From Isohypsibius dastychi (Eukaryota > Tardigrada > Eutardigrada > Parachela > Isohypsibiidae), in the NCBI GenBank assembly GCA_034696485.1, contig JAQIWT010000952.1:1-13504 (forward strand): a stretch of 13,504 nt of DNA. The letters run 5' to 3'. Position 1 is the first letter of the stretch. Each line of letters starts with the position of its first letter. Shown one piece after another: positions 1 to 9,059 of this stretch. Position numbers and translations under genes: made by a program. Below the pieces are notes generated by a model, which was given only the letters and a program-made list of their open reading frames with translations, searched no databases and was not told the DNA's origin.

Positions 1-144
1 TCTAGAAGAATGAGAAATGGCACACAAAAAAATTCCACTGATTTCTTTTTTCGCCAAAATTTGAAATCGTGTTGTTAAGTGTCAGTATCTTTCATAATTC
101 GAATCCAAGAATTTCATAATTCAACTCTATAATGACCACGATCG

Positions 145-150
145 TTTATT
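145..150 (-). promoter_or_regulatory. poly(A) signal of the nucleoside transporter gene
   Basis: The minus strand reads AATAAA here, about 170 nt downstream of the TGA stop of the transporter gene. That is a normal distance for a short 3' UTR in a compact genome. No other AATAAA lies between the stop and this point. The assignment rests on motif and position only. Confidence 0.6.
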
Positions 151-318
151 ATCCTACGCTTCTTCGTCGTTGCAAAAGAGTCTCTCAGGCACTAACCTTT
201 GGACCGCTTGCGTTCTTCCTAATCTCGGAAAGTTCGTTAGCCGTTCTCGTAAGATTACAGTTTACTACTCATTGTTTCCAATACAATCAAAATATCAGAG
301 CGGAAGTGTTATAGAGTA

Positions 319-1842
319 TCACAGAGAATACAGTATACCGAAAGATATTGCACTTCCCAGTAAAAGACCAGTGTTGATGAAAACTCCCATTACCCCTCCA
401 GCCATTTCAGCATCTTTCGGCTCCACGGTCTTTGGTCCGTACATGACCCCCAGGTTAGCCATATAGCCATTCGACAATCCCAGCAATAAAATAAACACAA
501 CAAATAACTCATCTCCAAACGCATACTCCGAATAATACCTCGGTTGGGCGTTGCAGTAAAATATCAGCGGCAACAGGGCCAGACGGAGAACAGCGATGCC
601 CAGTGACAACATCCACTGATGAGGTCGTGGGTACTGGACCAGACCGTGCGCTAATCGCCCTGAGAAGTCACCGATATTGTACGTCAAAAAGCATGACAGT
701 GGGAGAAAGAGATCAGTGGTCAGAATCGACGCCGGCTCGGCTGCACTTGGAATATTCGTTGATTTGACTAGAGTGGCAATCGCCGGGAATACGCAAAGTG
801 AACCGGAATATGTCAGTAAAACTATCAGCCAGTAATGCCATGTTTGGACCAAGATGGTTTTGATTGATGAATGCTCTTGATTTCCAGAAGCCATAACTGA
901 AAATAATAAATTCAAAACTCACCATTTTCTAATTTAAATGTTAAAATGATGTACCTGTTTCGACTTCAACAGAAGATTTCATCGCAGCTGTCGGGTTCAG
1001 ATAGAAACGGACTATAGGCAGTCGAATGAACGCGATGAACACGACCAAGCACAGAACTGTCGCCCCGATGGCCGACCCAAAATATCCCCCAGCCTGCTGT
1101 TTGATCGCTTTGTCACGCTCTGGCTCGTCCTGAAGTGCGAGAATTGAGAAGATGCTGACCAACGCAGCCAGAACTCCAGAGAGACCCTGACCACAGGTTA
1201 ACGCAGTGGTGTAGTGGACAGGCAGGCAACCCTGTATTCCATGGATTCCCCCAGCGTAAACGTTGCTGGCAAGGTTGATGAAGAAAACGATGAACATTGT
1301 AACAATGAAAAAACCCTGCTGCCAGGGGTCCGTGTCGATTGTTGTCAACACTGTTGTTAGAGTGAAGATGAGGATGATGAAAATCATACCGATGTAGATG
1401 CGATATTTTACGGAGACATAACGGGTTAGTGCTGAGTTCAGCAGCATGCCTGAAAAAAGTCACATTTCCGTCCGCCAAATTCTAAACACACTGAAAATTT
1501 CTTTGGCTAAAAAAATTCTGATTGAGTGGAAAAGTCTTGGGGGGGGGGGGGGGACTTACCGAGAACGCCACATGCTGAGGCGATGACCGACAAGGTGCTC
1601 TGGAATACGTATCCGTACGTGGTTATTTTACTGGGGTCCTCGATGTTGCGGAATGAAAAGCGATAGTAGTCAGCGGCCGTCATGAAAAAACTCCAAGGAT
1701 AAATAGATCCCATTCCAAGAACAATCATCATGATAAAGGCCAAGTTGTAACGATCATTGGGAGCAAAGTTGACTTTCTTTTCCTCGATCTCCATCGGCTC
1801 GATCGGTCGTTTTTGACGGCCATCTTCGTTTACTGCCCCCAT
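319..1842 (-). CDS. equilibrative nucleoside transporter (SLC29/ENT family), 451 aa, three exons
   Basis: Exons are 1842-1560, 1449-955 and 896-319 (complement). The introns, 1559-1450 and 954-897, are GT-AG, and the summed length of 1356 nt is exactly 452 codons. ENT proteins carry nucleosides across membranes by facilitated diffusion through about 11 helices, and 451 aa matches the usual 450-460. Visible family marks are PNDRY at residues 28-32, LG.G..YPW.FFMTA at 42-56 at the first helix, LP.HYTTAL.CGQGLSG at about 170-186, FLTYNIGDFSGR in the second half, and a final NGYMANL....GPKTVEP..AEMAG block followed by the last helix. The N-terminus is a charged cytosolic stretch. The loop between helices 6 and 7 looks shorter than in human ENT1. 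The ATG has an A at -3 and G at +4, with an in-frame TAG two codons upstream. It most resembles ENT1/2; paralogue and membrane (plasma or lysosomal) cannot be decided here. Confidence 0.95.
1539..1553 (-). repeat. C15 homopolymer directly after a 5' splice site
   Basis: Fifteen G residues on the plus strand (C15 on the transcript) follow immediately after the GTAAGT donor (1559-1554) of the first transporter intron. Such runs vary in length between individuals and are a frequent source of sequencing or assembly error. As it lies in an intron it does not alter the protein. Confidence 0.95.
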
Positions 1843-2818
1843 TTTCTAGAGAACGACTGTTTCAATATGGTTTCTAAAAGATATCTGCAAACTGGAGTTG
1901 AAATGTTCTAGGTTTAGTGTAGAGAATTGGAGAAAGTTGTCTTGTGGTACGGAAGTGTGTTATCAGTCCGATTTATTCAAATTCTTATTGTTTCATTGTA
2001 GTTTTATCGTCGATCATGCCTTACTTTAACCGTGTACTTCCGAGTCGAAACAATGGACTGTTTCATAATACATAATTTCTGAAATATACACCATGTGCTA
2101 ATAATTCGAAAATAGGATGAGTTTTCCTTGTTCTGTTGATTCTTAATATGGTTTGCTCAGCGGTGAAATTGAATCCTGGCTAAACCTTTCCTCATCCCGA
2201 AAATAAATTGCCAAAATAAAAAATTAACGTACTCAGAGATTATTTTGATTTTGGTTATATCCGAATCAGAGAGTTTGCCTTGAATCGTGTCATTGTAATC
2301 CAGAAACTTTCATGTTTTCGCCCTGTCAGTGGTTCACTCATTTCTTGTATTATTCCGCGATCAGATGTTTTAGGTTGGTCTGCGTTGATTCGCTGAGTTC
2401 CAGATCAATGTTCTAGCCCACCCCCCTCCTCGGAGTCACAAGACTGTGTTAACCGTTTCAATGGATTAAGTGTGGAATAAAGACATTTCAATTCCAAACG
2501 AGCTGAGTTTGTACAGGAACATACACGGCGGTGATAAAATGAACATTCTACAGCAACATATGCGTGATAAAAGCAATATTCTAAACAACGGTGGAGCAGA
2601 CCATGCTTTACTATTCAGATCAATTGGATTATAATCTTGCCGTTGCTCCCTTTGAGTCTCGACCGGATACAATTAAGATCCGGTAAACAAATCTACCCGT
2701 GAAACGCAATCCACTCTACCTCGCCTCATTTCACGCCGTCCCAATCTAATGATAAACTAGAAATTACATCAATTCTACAGTCATTCAAAATTCCGGGAAG
2801 GTTTGATTTGCCGTCATC
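1843..2818. other. divergent intergenic spacer
   Basis: About 1 kb separates the starts of the transporter (leftward) and the receptor (rightward), so it must contain both 5' UTRs and promoters. I see no coding pattern with splice signals here. A 68-codon minus-strand open frame at 2466-2672 has no family features. A small hairpin (ACCGGAT at 2662-2668 pairing with ATCCGGT at 2678-2684, 9-nt loop) is the only structure I noticed. No convincing TATA box was found. Confidence 0.6.
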
Positions 2819-5318
2819 ATGATAGCTGGTATGACCTTTCGTACTCTGTTCCTCGTTCATCTTCTCATGCTTGTCGCTTCTTTAAATGTTGAGTTGATAA
2901 CCCTACTGACCATCGAAGCCCCCATTGCTCCGGGATTGAAGCTTGCTGGACCGGCTATTGACCTTGCCGTTGAAAAAGCCAATGCTCTTTATAATCCAAA
3001 CATTAACGTTAGCTGGAAGCTTCTGTATGGCCAGAGGAATGATTCATGTGAGAATGCATCGGCGGTGACACCGGGAATACTGGCTGAGTATTACTATCGC
3101 CAACGAGATCCAGCAACTTGCTATGCGATCATCGGAATCTGTAAGGATCTCCTCACAAATCATGAGCTGAATTCCCGAAGTTCATACTGTTGTTTTCAGC
3201 TTGCACTGGACTAGGCATCGTAGCGCAGCTAGCTCGAGGTGAACCCAAGTGTTACAGCGTTGTATGTAAACTGTTAATAAAACTGACTGATATTACAGAA
3301 TGGGATATTCTGCTCTTCACCAAGTACGTTACTGAACCTAGATTTATTTTGAGTTTTTCAATTGCTTTTTGAAGACACATTTTAGCCTCGTTGGCTGCTT
3401 GCTTTTGTTGGAAATGATAAGGCTAGTATGATTACTGTATTTCTTGAAGTCAATGGTACAAGGTTCACGCATTTCATTGTTTTAGTGGATTCACGAATTT
3501 ACAAGAGTATAATCGGGAAATCCAGACAACTTCTCTGGCCACAGCAGGTGCCAGTGAGCAGTTCGTCTTCGTGATCATTCGCCTCATGAAACTCTTCAAC
3601 TGGTATCACGTCACAGCTATGCTAGATGAAAGCGGCAAGACCGACTTCTACAGAAACAACGCAAAGTATTTTATCGCTGCCACCAAAGGCGAGCCCAGGT
3701 TCCGATCACTGCCAGTCAAATTTAACGGCGAGCACGAGGAAACGTTCGAGAGGGCCCTTCTCGAAGCGAAACTTAACAGTCGAGGTTTGTTAGCATAGCT
3801 ACATAGTTACATACCGTTACACTACAGTAGTTACACTTCCGTTACTGCTGATTTTTGGCAGTGATTGTCGTCTTCGCACACACACGATTTCTTGTCGCCC
3901 TTCTAGTAAGTCATCCAGTTTTTCCTTATTTCTCAGTTCGACGAAAATTGATGTACTTAATCAAATCTGCCCTGTAAGATAAGCCAAGTGTTACAGAAAA
4001 CCGCACGCAGATTACAAATGACGGGTGACGACTATGTAAGATTGAATCGTTTCATATTCCGGAAGAAACCTATCACAAAAGACGACGTTTCTACGCAGGT
4101 TTACATCATAGCTCAACCAGTGCAAATGCAGATCTACGGGAGAACGTCACTGTTTTCTTCACCATCTGACGAACAGGTTTCTATAACATCAGAAGCAGAT
4201 TCATAGTGATCCGAATTCTTTTGGAATGTACAGTCAGCCATATCGCACAGAGTGTGTTCAAAAGATGTATTGAAAAACTTATTTCGTGGCCGCCACGAAA
4301 GAGCCACGACTCCTGTCCCGCGACACAGGTCCAGCAAGGTTTCTTACTCCCCTCGCCCGAACAATGGCTTTTTCAGAAAATCTTACCAGCTCATCAAAAT
4401 TTGTTGAAATCTTTACGGAGATCTGACTGTTTATCTTGTTAATACAGTAACTGTAATCCGGATCACTATGCATCGTTTTGACAAATATGCCTTGAGATTA
4501 AAAATGTTCGATTTAAAAACATTTAGGATGCGATGAGCTACAAGTCCGTGATTTACATAACAACCAGTCCGACCCGGCAAAGTCTAACCGATGTCAACAG
4601 CGAGCTTATCCATCGAGCTTCTGTTATGTACAACAGCAGCTATGAAAACAACACGCTGGTAATCCCCTCAAAGAAACGAATGTTCCACATCCGTTTTTGT
4701 CCCGGGATCGCTTAATCATACCGTTATTTGTAGCCGTTGAATTTATACAGCACGCGAGCGGCTTATGACGCCGTCGAAATGTGGTTGCAGGTCATCAATG
4801 AAACCTACTCGGAGAACATGACATGTGGGGGCCAAGAAATGGCGGACCGATTCCTGAACCGAACTTTCAGTTTGGAAACCGGATTTGTGCATCTCGATGC
4901 TGACGGAATCAGACCGCTGGACTTGGACGTTTTTGCGTACGACACAGGGACTAGCTCTATGCGAGTATGACTTGTGCTGTGTTAAACCGATTCACATGGG
5001 ATTGATACGTTTGTGATAGCTTACAGGAAGGTATTATGCAGAGAACGACCAACTTGTTATCTACAATAATACAAATGCCAGCAATGCAATCACAAACCCA
5101 CCACGGGATGTGTTCATCTGTGGTTATTCTGACCCTGACAACAACTGCTTGAAGGGTCATTTACATCAACTTGCCTGTGAAACGAAATATACTAAGATGT
5201 GTTGTTGTTAGGTGGAACGAGCTATCTGAACACCATAGTACTACCTGTTGTTCTGCTGCTAGCAATTCTCGCGTCCGCCGCTGGAATAATTGCCTGGTTG
5301 GTGATTGCATTGCGTTGA
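2819..5318 (+). CDS. natriuretic-peptide/guanylyl-cyclase receptor-like ectodomain protein without cytoplasmic domain, 478 aa, ten exons
   Basis: Exons: 2819-3140, 3200-3238, 3299-3323, 3486-3784, 3862-3905, 3997-4098, 4527-4658, 4734-4964, 5020-5155, 5212-5318. Phases match at every junction and the total of 1437 nt is 479 codons. The start has an in-frame TGA at 2804. Residues 1-22 form a signal peptide. The rest follows the ANF_receptor fold of receptor guanylyl cyclases and the natriuretic clearance receptor: ATCYAIIGISCT (about 99-110), a REWDILLFTN strand, FVIIRLMKLFNWYHVTAM, SRVIVVFAHTR, LQMTGDDYVRLN, RAAYDAVEMW, ETGFVHLDADGIR, and PP.DVFICGY near the end. N-glycosylation sites are frequent. 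A membrane helix (about 452-476) ends the protein, with only one residue after it. Extracellular ligand binding is inferred; the ligand is unknown. The usual kinase-homology and cyclase domains are absent. It may be a decoy or clearance receptor, or a decaying receptor cyclase. The donor of exon 9 (GTCATT) is weak. Confidence 0.82.
4202..4470. repeat. possible small terminal-inverted-repeat element in intron 6 of the receptor gene
   Basis: The 16 nt at 4202-4217 (CATAGTGATCCGAATT) and the complement of 4455-4470 match with one mismatch. A TA dinucleotide sits at the same place in each end (4204-4205, 4467-4468), as in TA-inserting Tc1/mariner-type MITEs. The host intron (4099-4526, 428 nt) is much longer than its 55-60 nt neighbours, and removing this segment leaves about 165 nt. 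No coding sequence was seen inside. The match is short, so chance is possible. Confidence 0.35.
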
Positions 5319-5352
5319 AAGTCCGTCGTTGAAAAACGGATGCAATTTCAGG

Positions 5353-5472
5353 TTTGTCGTGCAAAGAGAACGTAAGCTGAAATTATGGTGGGGAGTGTCA
5401 TACGATAAGCTCGAGTTCAACATGCGACACTTCGTACTGGGAAAGAGGAGGATTTCCATTCTAAAAATCTGA
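5353..5472 (+). pseudogene. out-of-frame remnant of a receptor guanylyl cyclase juxtamembrane segment
   Basis: A 39-codon open stretch begins just after a good acceptor (TTTCAG, 5346-5351) and ends at TGA 5470-5472. It contains QRERKLKLWWGVSYDKLEF, the basic segment with a W..... Y/W-E/D-x-L pattern that follows the membrane helix in receptor guanylyl cyclases. To be read after the helix it needs a phase 2 donor. The only good nearby donor, TTG/GTGATT at 5301 (51-nt intron), is phase 0 and would give seven residues then a TAA at 5373-5375. Unspliced reading stops at 5316-5318. So either an indel has broken the gene, the assembly has an error, or splicing is unusual. No kinase-homology exon follows. 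Confidence 0.55.
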
Positions 5473-6291
5473 AATATCAAAATTCCGTTTCAATCTTGCT
5501 CTAATTACTCTGAATCAGACCCGCTTGGATCCATCCATGCCGGAGTATAAGTCTGATCGGGAATTTTTTGTCTGTTTGGTCCTTTGTATGAAATGCTGAT
5601 CTGCTACAGGAAGTCATCGTGACCGCTAATTCATCTGTCAGAACTTTTGGCTCGCAAAGTCGAAGCTGAAAGCAATAATCTCTCTTCCCATAAACATCTT
5701 TGTCTAACGATAGACAGAGTTCCATGAAAACGCTACCGAAGCAAACAGTTTACCATGGAGTGTCAGTGTCACGTGATGTGATGATTTCTCGCTAAATTCC
5801 TGAACATGGTTAAAAAAACAAGAGTTTTGGTCAGCAAAACGAGTGCCTGAGAAGCAATTGTTTTTGGATCAACAGAAAACCACCGAAGTCTTTCCGCATC
5901 GGCTCGATGGAACTTGTGCGAAATTGAGCTACGAGAGAAGCATTTTCTTCGTAAGGCTTCTCTCACAAGACTCACAGTGCAGTTTTCAACAATTCACCCA
6001 CAAAACAAAGGAAAGCGAGAGCCGTGGAAGGCAGCCTTTTCAGCTTTTATTATTTATAGAAAGCTACGAGTTACCCGGTTTCATAGAGAGGTTTGTCCAG
6101 AATTCCCTAAAAATGCTTACAGCGCTGTTTTTCTTTACTCACATACGTACGCAACCTACCCAGTCGCGGGTATTCTGTATCATCAATGCCAAAAAGTATG
6201 CCATAAGATTCAACTTTCCCTGGGAGCATATCTGTGATTGGTCAATCCATGTCAGTGACACTGTGAAGCAATTTTCGCGGCATGACTGACA
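5473..6291. other. intergenic region without a supported gene
   Basis: Several open frames occur (the longest is 148 codons at 5843-6289, plus strand) but they overlap one another in different frames, carry no recognisable domain and have no consistent splice context. I looked for the glycine loop, HGNLKSSNC-like and cyclase motifs expected if the receptor continued and saw none. A 9-bp hairpin lies at 5933-5964 (GAGAGAAGC pairing with GCTTCTCTC). Confidence 0.5.
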
Positions 6292-6693
6292 AGCAAGGTG
6301 CCCGTCCTTGATAATGGTTGAGAATTATGCCTTTCGTACCACAATGTAGAATAATCACTGAAGAATATTATCAGCGACTTTTTTTTGGCAGAATAAATTC
6401 CTAGCCCAAGTTATGAATTTTTGAAAAAGCACCTTTTTCGGGGTTATTGGCATCATCGACACGCACGTGACGTCAGCCAGTATGAGCCAAGGTTAGATGA
6501 CTTATTATGAGAGGCTAGAGGTAGCGTCACTAGTGCCACTGACCCCGAAAAACGCACTTTTTCAAAAATTTATAACTGATGCTGGGAATTTATTCTGCAA
6601 AAAAAAGTCGCCGATATTATTCCTCAGTAATTTCTCTACATTGTGGTACCAAAGGCATAATTTTCAACCATTATCAAGCACGGGCACCTTGCT
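6292..6693. mobile_element. foldback (MITE-like) element with arms of about 170 bp
   Basis: The left arm, 6292-6460, and the reverse complement of the right arm, 6526-6693, align over their whole length at about 85% by hand, around a 65-nt centre. Both outer ends read AGCAAGGTGCCCGT on their own strand. Shared blocks include TTGATAATGGTTGA, TACCACAATGTAGA, CGACTTTTTTTT and TTTTTGAAAAAG. The similarity may run further out: TTCGC..CATGA occurs beyond both ends (6274-6285, and 6693-6704 on the complement). No transposase frame is present, so it would be non-autonomous. No clear target-site duplication was found. Transcribed as one RNA it would fold into a long hairpin, so it could also be a small-RNA source. 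Confidence 0.75.
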
Positions 6694-6950
6694 CATGAAG
6701 CGAAGAGGGAGCAGTACGGCTGTACGTTCTGTACCGTAACGCATGAATGTAATAGAGCTCTGGCCCGGCTAACAAGTCAGCCCAAACCCGAAGCCGTCAC
6801 TTAAACGGTTCAGTTTAGTGACCTCGTTTCGTATTTCGTAAAATCTCCCTTTCGTGAATCTGCCGTTCGTGGGTGGGTAATTTATCGATCATTCCTGGAT
6901 TTTGTGCTAGAACCAGAAATTGCAAATCTGCATTTGTTTCCTCTGATATC
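6694..6950. promoter_or_regulatory. upstream region of the C2HC gene, with a hairpin
   Basis: This short region lies between the foldback element and the ATG at 6951. GTCACTTAAAC at 6796-6806 can pair with GTTTAGTGAC at 6813-6822 (10 bp, one bulged T, 6-nt loop). It probably holds the promoter and 5' UTR. An in-frame TGA at 6855-6857 marks the upstream limit of the coding frame. Confidence 0.4.
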
Positions 6951-8543
6951 ATGGACGATGAATCAAGCGGAATCAACAGAGAGCGCGACCGTTTGAAAAG
7001 CTACATGAAAGGAGCAATGCGGGAATTTGACGACATCATCGCAGGTGAGAATCTGGTCCGTTCCTCTGGTGTTCTGCTTTCCAAGAGCCCTACAACACAT
7101 TGAAATTGTGTAATTGTAGACCGGAACGAGGAAGTCAACGAACTGAGGAGACAGCTGGATAACGCAGAAAAAAAGTGTAAGGAACCTTGAGCTTCAGCTG
7201 CATTTTTATTAAAGGAAATTCTGGAATATTGATCTTCCATGCTTTTCTCCCTCCAGATCAGGACGTGCTAGCAAGAAATGCCAAGTTGCAGAAAGATCGG
7301 AATGGTCAGTTTATGTTTGGAAAGATTGGGGACACTTCTGTTTCTCAGTATTGTTTTGGTAACATGATAATTCTGTTCGCAGAAATGAAAGCGGAGAATG
7401 AAAATCTACAGCAGCAAATCCGTGAAGCCAAAACTAAATCCAGCACGTTCACCTCCAGTCAAGTCAAACAGTAAGCTCGAAATCAGAAGCTCGCTCAAAA
7501 ACGTATTTTTTCGTGACTCCGTCGAGTTTTCTTTCCTGACAATTTGTCGATTAAAATTCATTTCAAACGTTTACTCGATTTCATTAAGATTTGCAATGGG
7601 AGTTTTGTCGATTGGCTAAAACCGGATTCCAAAACCACCGATTTTCAGTCATAAAACGTCAGATTTGTGGGGCTGTCTTCAAATAGTTGGCCTCGCAATC
7701 GTCAGCTTTCCAGGTGGTCCTCGGACGCCGAAGAATTTGTAGTGAATATGTCTATCAATGAAGTTTTTAATTTATCCTTTTTCTGTTTTTCGTAAAATCG
7801 ATTTTTGCCAAATATTAATTCTTTTTTGAATTTCTAGAATCCGTCAGTCTGCGCCTGCTCCTCGTCGTCGCCCAGCGACTGCCTCCAACCGGAAACCCAA
7901 AATCGAAAACCTTCTGACTTTGTGTTCTCCAGCAAGTGACGAGGAAGACTCGCCATTTGGCTCGCCAAAAAATTCCATTTCTCCCATTCGTGATAGCAGT
8001 CCTGAAATCGAACCGAAAAGTCGGAAACAAAACGTGATCAGCAGTATGAACCGAAGTCAGCATAGTCAACCAAGAAGAATCCACTTACCGGCCAGCAAAG
8101 TCAGCCAGACTGCTCCAGCAATCAACAAGAAGCGACCACGAACCGCAGATGCTGGTAAAATTTAAATTTCGAGTTCAGTTGTACTTTTTGGAATTTTCGG
8201 AATGAAAACTTTTATACCGTCATTCTCCCATTGATCTTTCTACTAAGTCGTCGTTACGAAATAGAACAAGAAATAATTGTTTTCTTACTTCCGGTACTAA
8301 AAGGATTTATTTTTAGGAGGCCATCTAAAATCTGCTTCGCAGACTCCAGGTACGTTCGTGATTTAACTCATTACTTCCGGTCTTTAGCTCATTGTTTTCC
8401 TAGCGGCGAAAACAGAATGTCGAAAGTGTAAGAAGTTCTTCGCACCAAGTTGGGTCGCTCGGCATGCCAAGTCGTGTAAAGCGAAGGAGGCGGAGGACGA
8501 TGATTCCGAGTCGACCGGAAGTCGAAGTGAACCCTCGATTTGA
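6951..8543 (+). CDS. coiled-coil protein with a C-terminal C2HC zinc finger, 258 aa, seven exons
   Basis: Exons: 6951-7044, 7120-7176, 7257-7304, 7383-7470, 7838-8154, 8317-8349, 8404-8543. All introns are GT-AG, phases agree, and 777 nt gives 259 codons. The ATG has A at -3 and G at +4, and is the first after an in-frame TGA at 6855. Residues about 8-90 are charged and helical (REFDDIIA, NEEVNELRRQLDNAEKK, ENENLQQQIREAK), likely coiled coil. The middle, mostly in exon 5, is low-complexity, rich in Ser, Pro, Arg and Lys (SPASDEEDSPFGSPKNSISP), likely disordered and phosphorylated. The finger, about residues 218-237, is C-x2-C-x11-H-x3-C (CRKC...RHAKSC), the spacing of the zf-C2HC_2 family (ZC2HC1 proteins). 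An acidic Ser-rich tail follows. Function is unknown to me; a zinc-binding scaffold or nucleic-acid role would be a guess. Exon 2 could use a donor two bases earlier, but only 7177 keeps the frame. Confidence 0.85.
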
Positions 8544-9059
8544 ATTGTTGGTTGATCTGTTGTTGAACGATATTTTCTACTGTTGTTAAAGTCTTGAATA
8601 TTCTGTGATGTTGTCAGTTTTGATCTTTGCCAGGAATTTTAAGTCTGAATGATTTTTAATCGTAGCCCGAACGAGTTTTATGCATGCTCTCGATCGGGAA
8701 TGATTGTTTACATTTGTTTTGCCTGCTTGGTTGGAGATGATGGAGCAAAACGTTGTTTTTTAGTGAACAGATTTTCTGGGCTGTTTCCCCATTTGGTTGG
8801 CTGCGATAAATCTACGAAAAATGGCCTGGAATTTTTTTGCTTCTTGATTTAAAATTAGCGTGTCACGTGACGTCATTTTTGGATGCGGTTCGTGTTTTTG
8901 TGATGTTATCACCAGTTGCCGCTCGTTTTTATTTAATGACAACATATCAAGAGCGGAATAATAATTATGGAATATTATAAAAAAGGTCACCAGTAAAAGT
9001 CAGAAATGTCATGAACAAAAAGGCACGAAATTCAACAATTGCAGACATTTAGAATGAGA
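8544..9059. other. convergent 3' region between the C2HC gene and the FRAS/FREM gene
   Basis: This holds both 3' UTRs. The FRAS/FREM AATAAA lies within it. I found no AATAAA on the plus strand for the C2HC gene. CACGTGACGTCA at 8864-8875 (E-box overlapping a CRE-like octamer) repeats a 12-mer from the centre of the foldback element. No coding pattern is supported. Confidence 0.5.
8928..8933 (-). promoter_or_regulatory. poly(A) signal of the FRAS/FREM-like gene
   Basis: AATAAA on the minus strand about 130 nt after the TAA stop at 9060-9062. Its presence supports the view that the gene really ends there and does not splice on to a membrane-anchored tail. Confidence 0.6.

Noticed and set aside
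170-466. 98-codon plus-strand open frame at the left end
   Set aside because: It is largely antisense to the last exon of the transporter and has no independent support.
2466-2672. 68-codon minus-strand open frame between the divergent genes
   Set aside because: No family pattern, and the AT-rich, stop-poor stretch is easily explained by chance.
5519-5544. Possible extra receptor exon between an AATCAG acceptor and a GTATAAGT donor
   Set aside because: Splice-like signals are present, but the 26-nt product has no recognisable match and nothing downstream continues it.
5843-6289. 148-codon plus-strand open frame, with a second overlapping frame at 5914-6237
   Set aside because: No domain, no upstream context, no exon-like codon choice. 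The two frames overlap, and neither shows kinase or cyclase motifs.
6873-6950. Upstream extension of the C2HC protein from a GTG at 6873
   Set aside because: The first ATG after the in-frame TGA at 6855 is 6951, in a good start context. A GTG start is unlikely in an animal gene.
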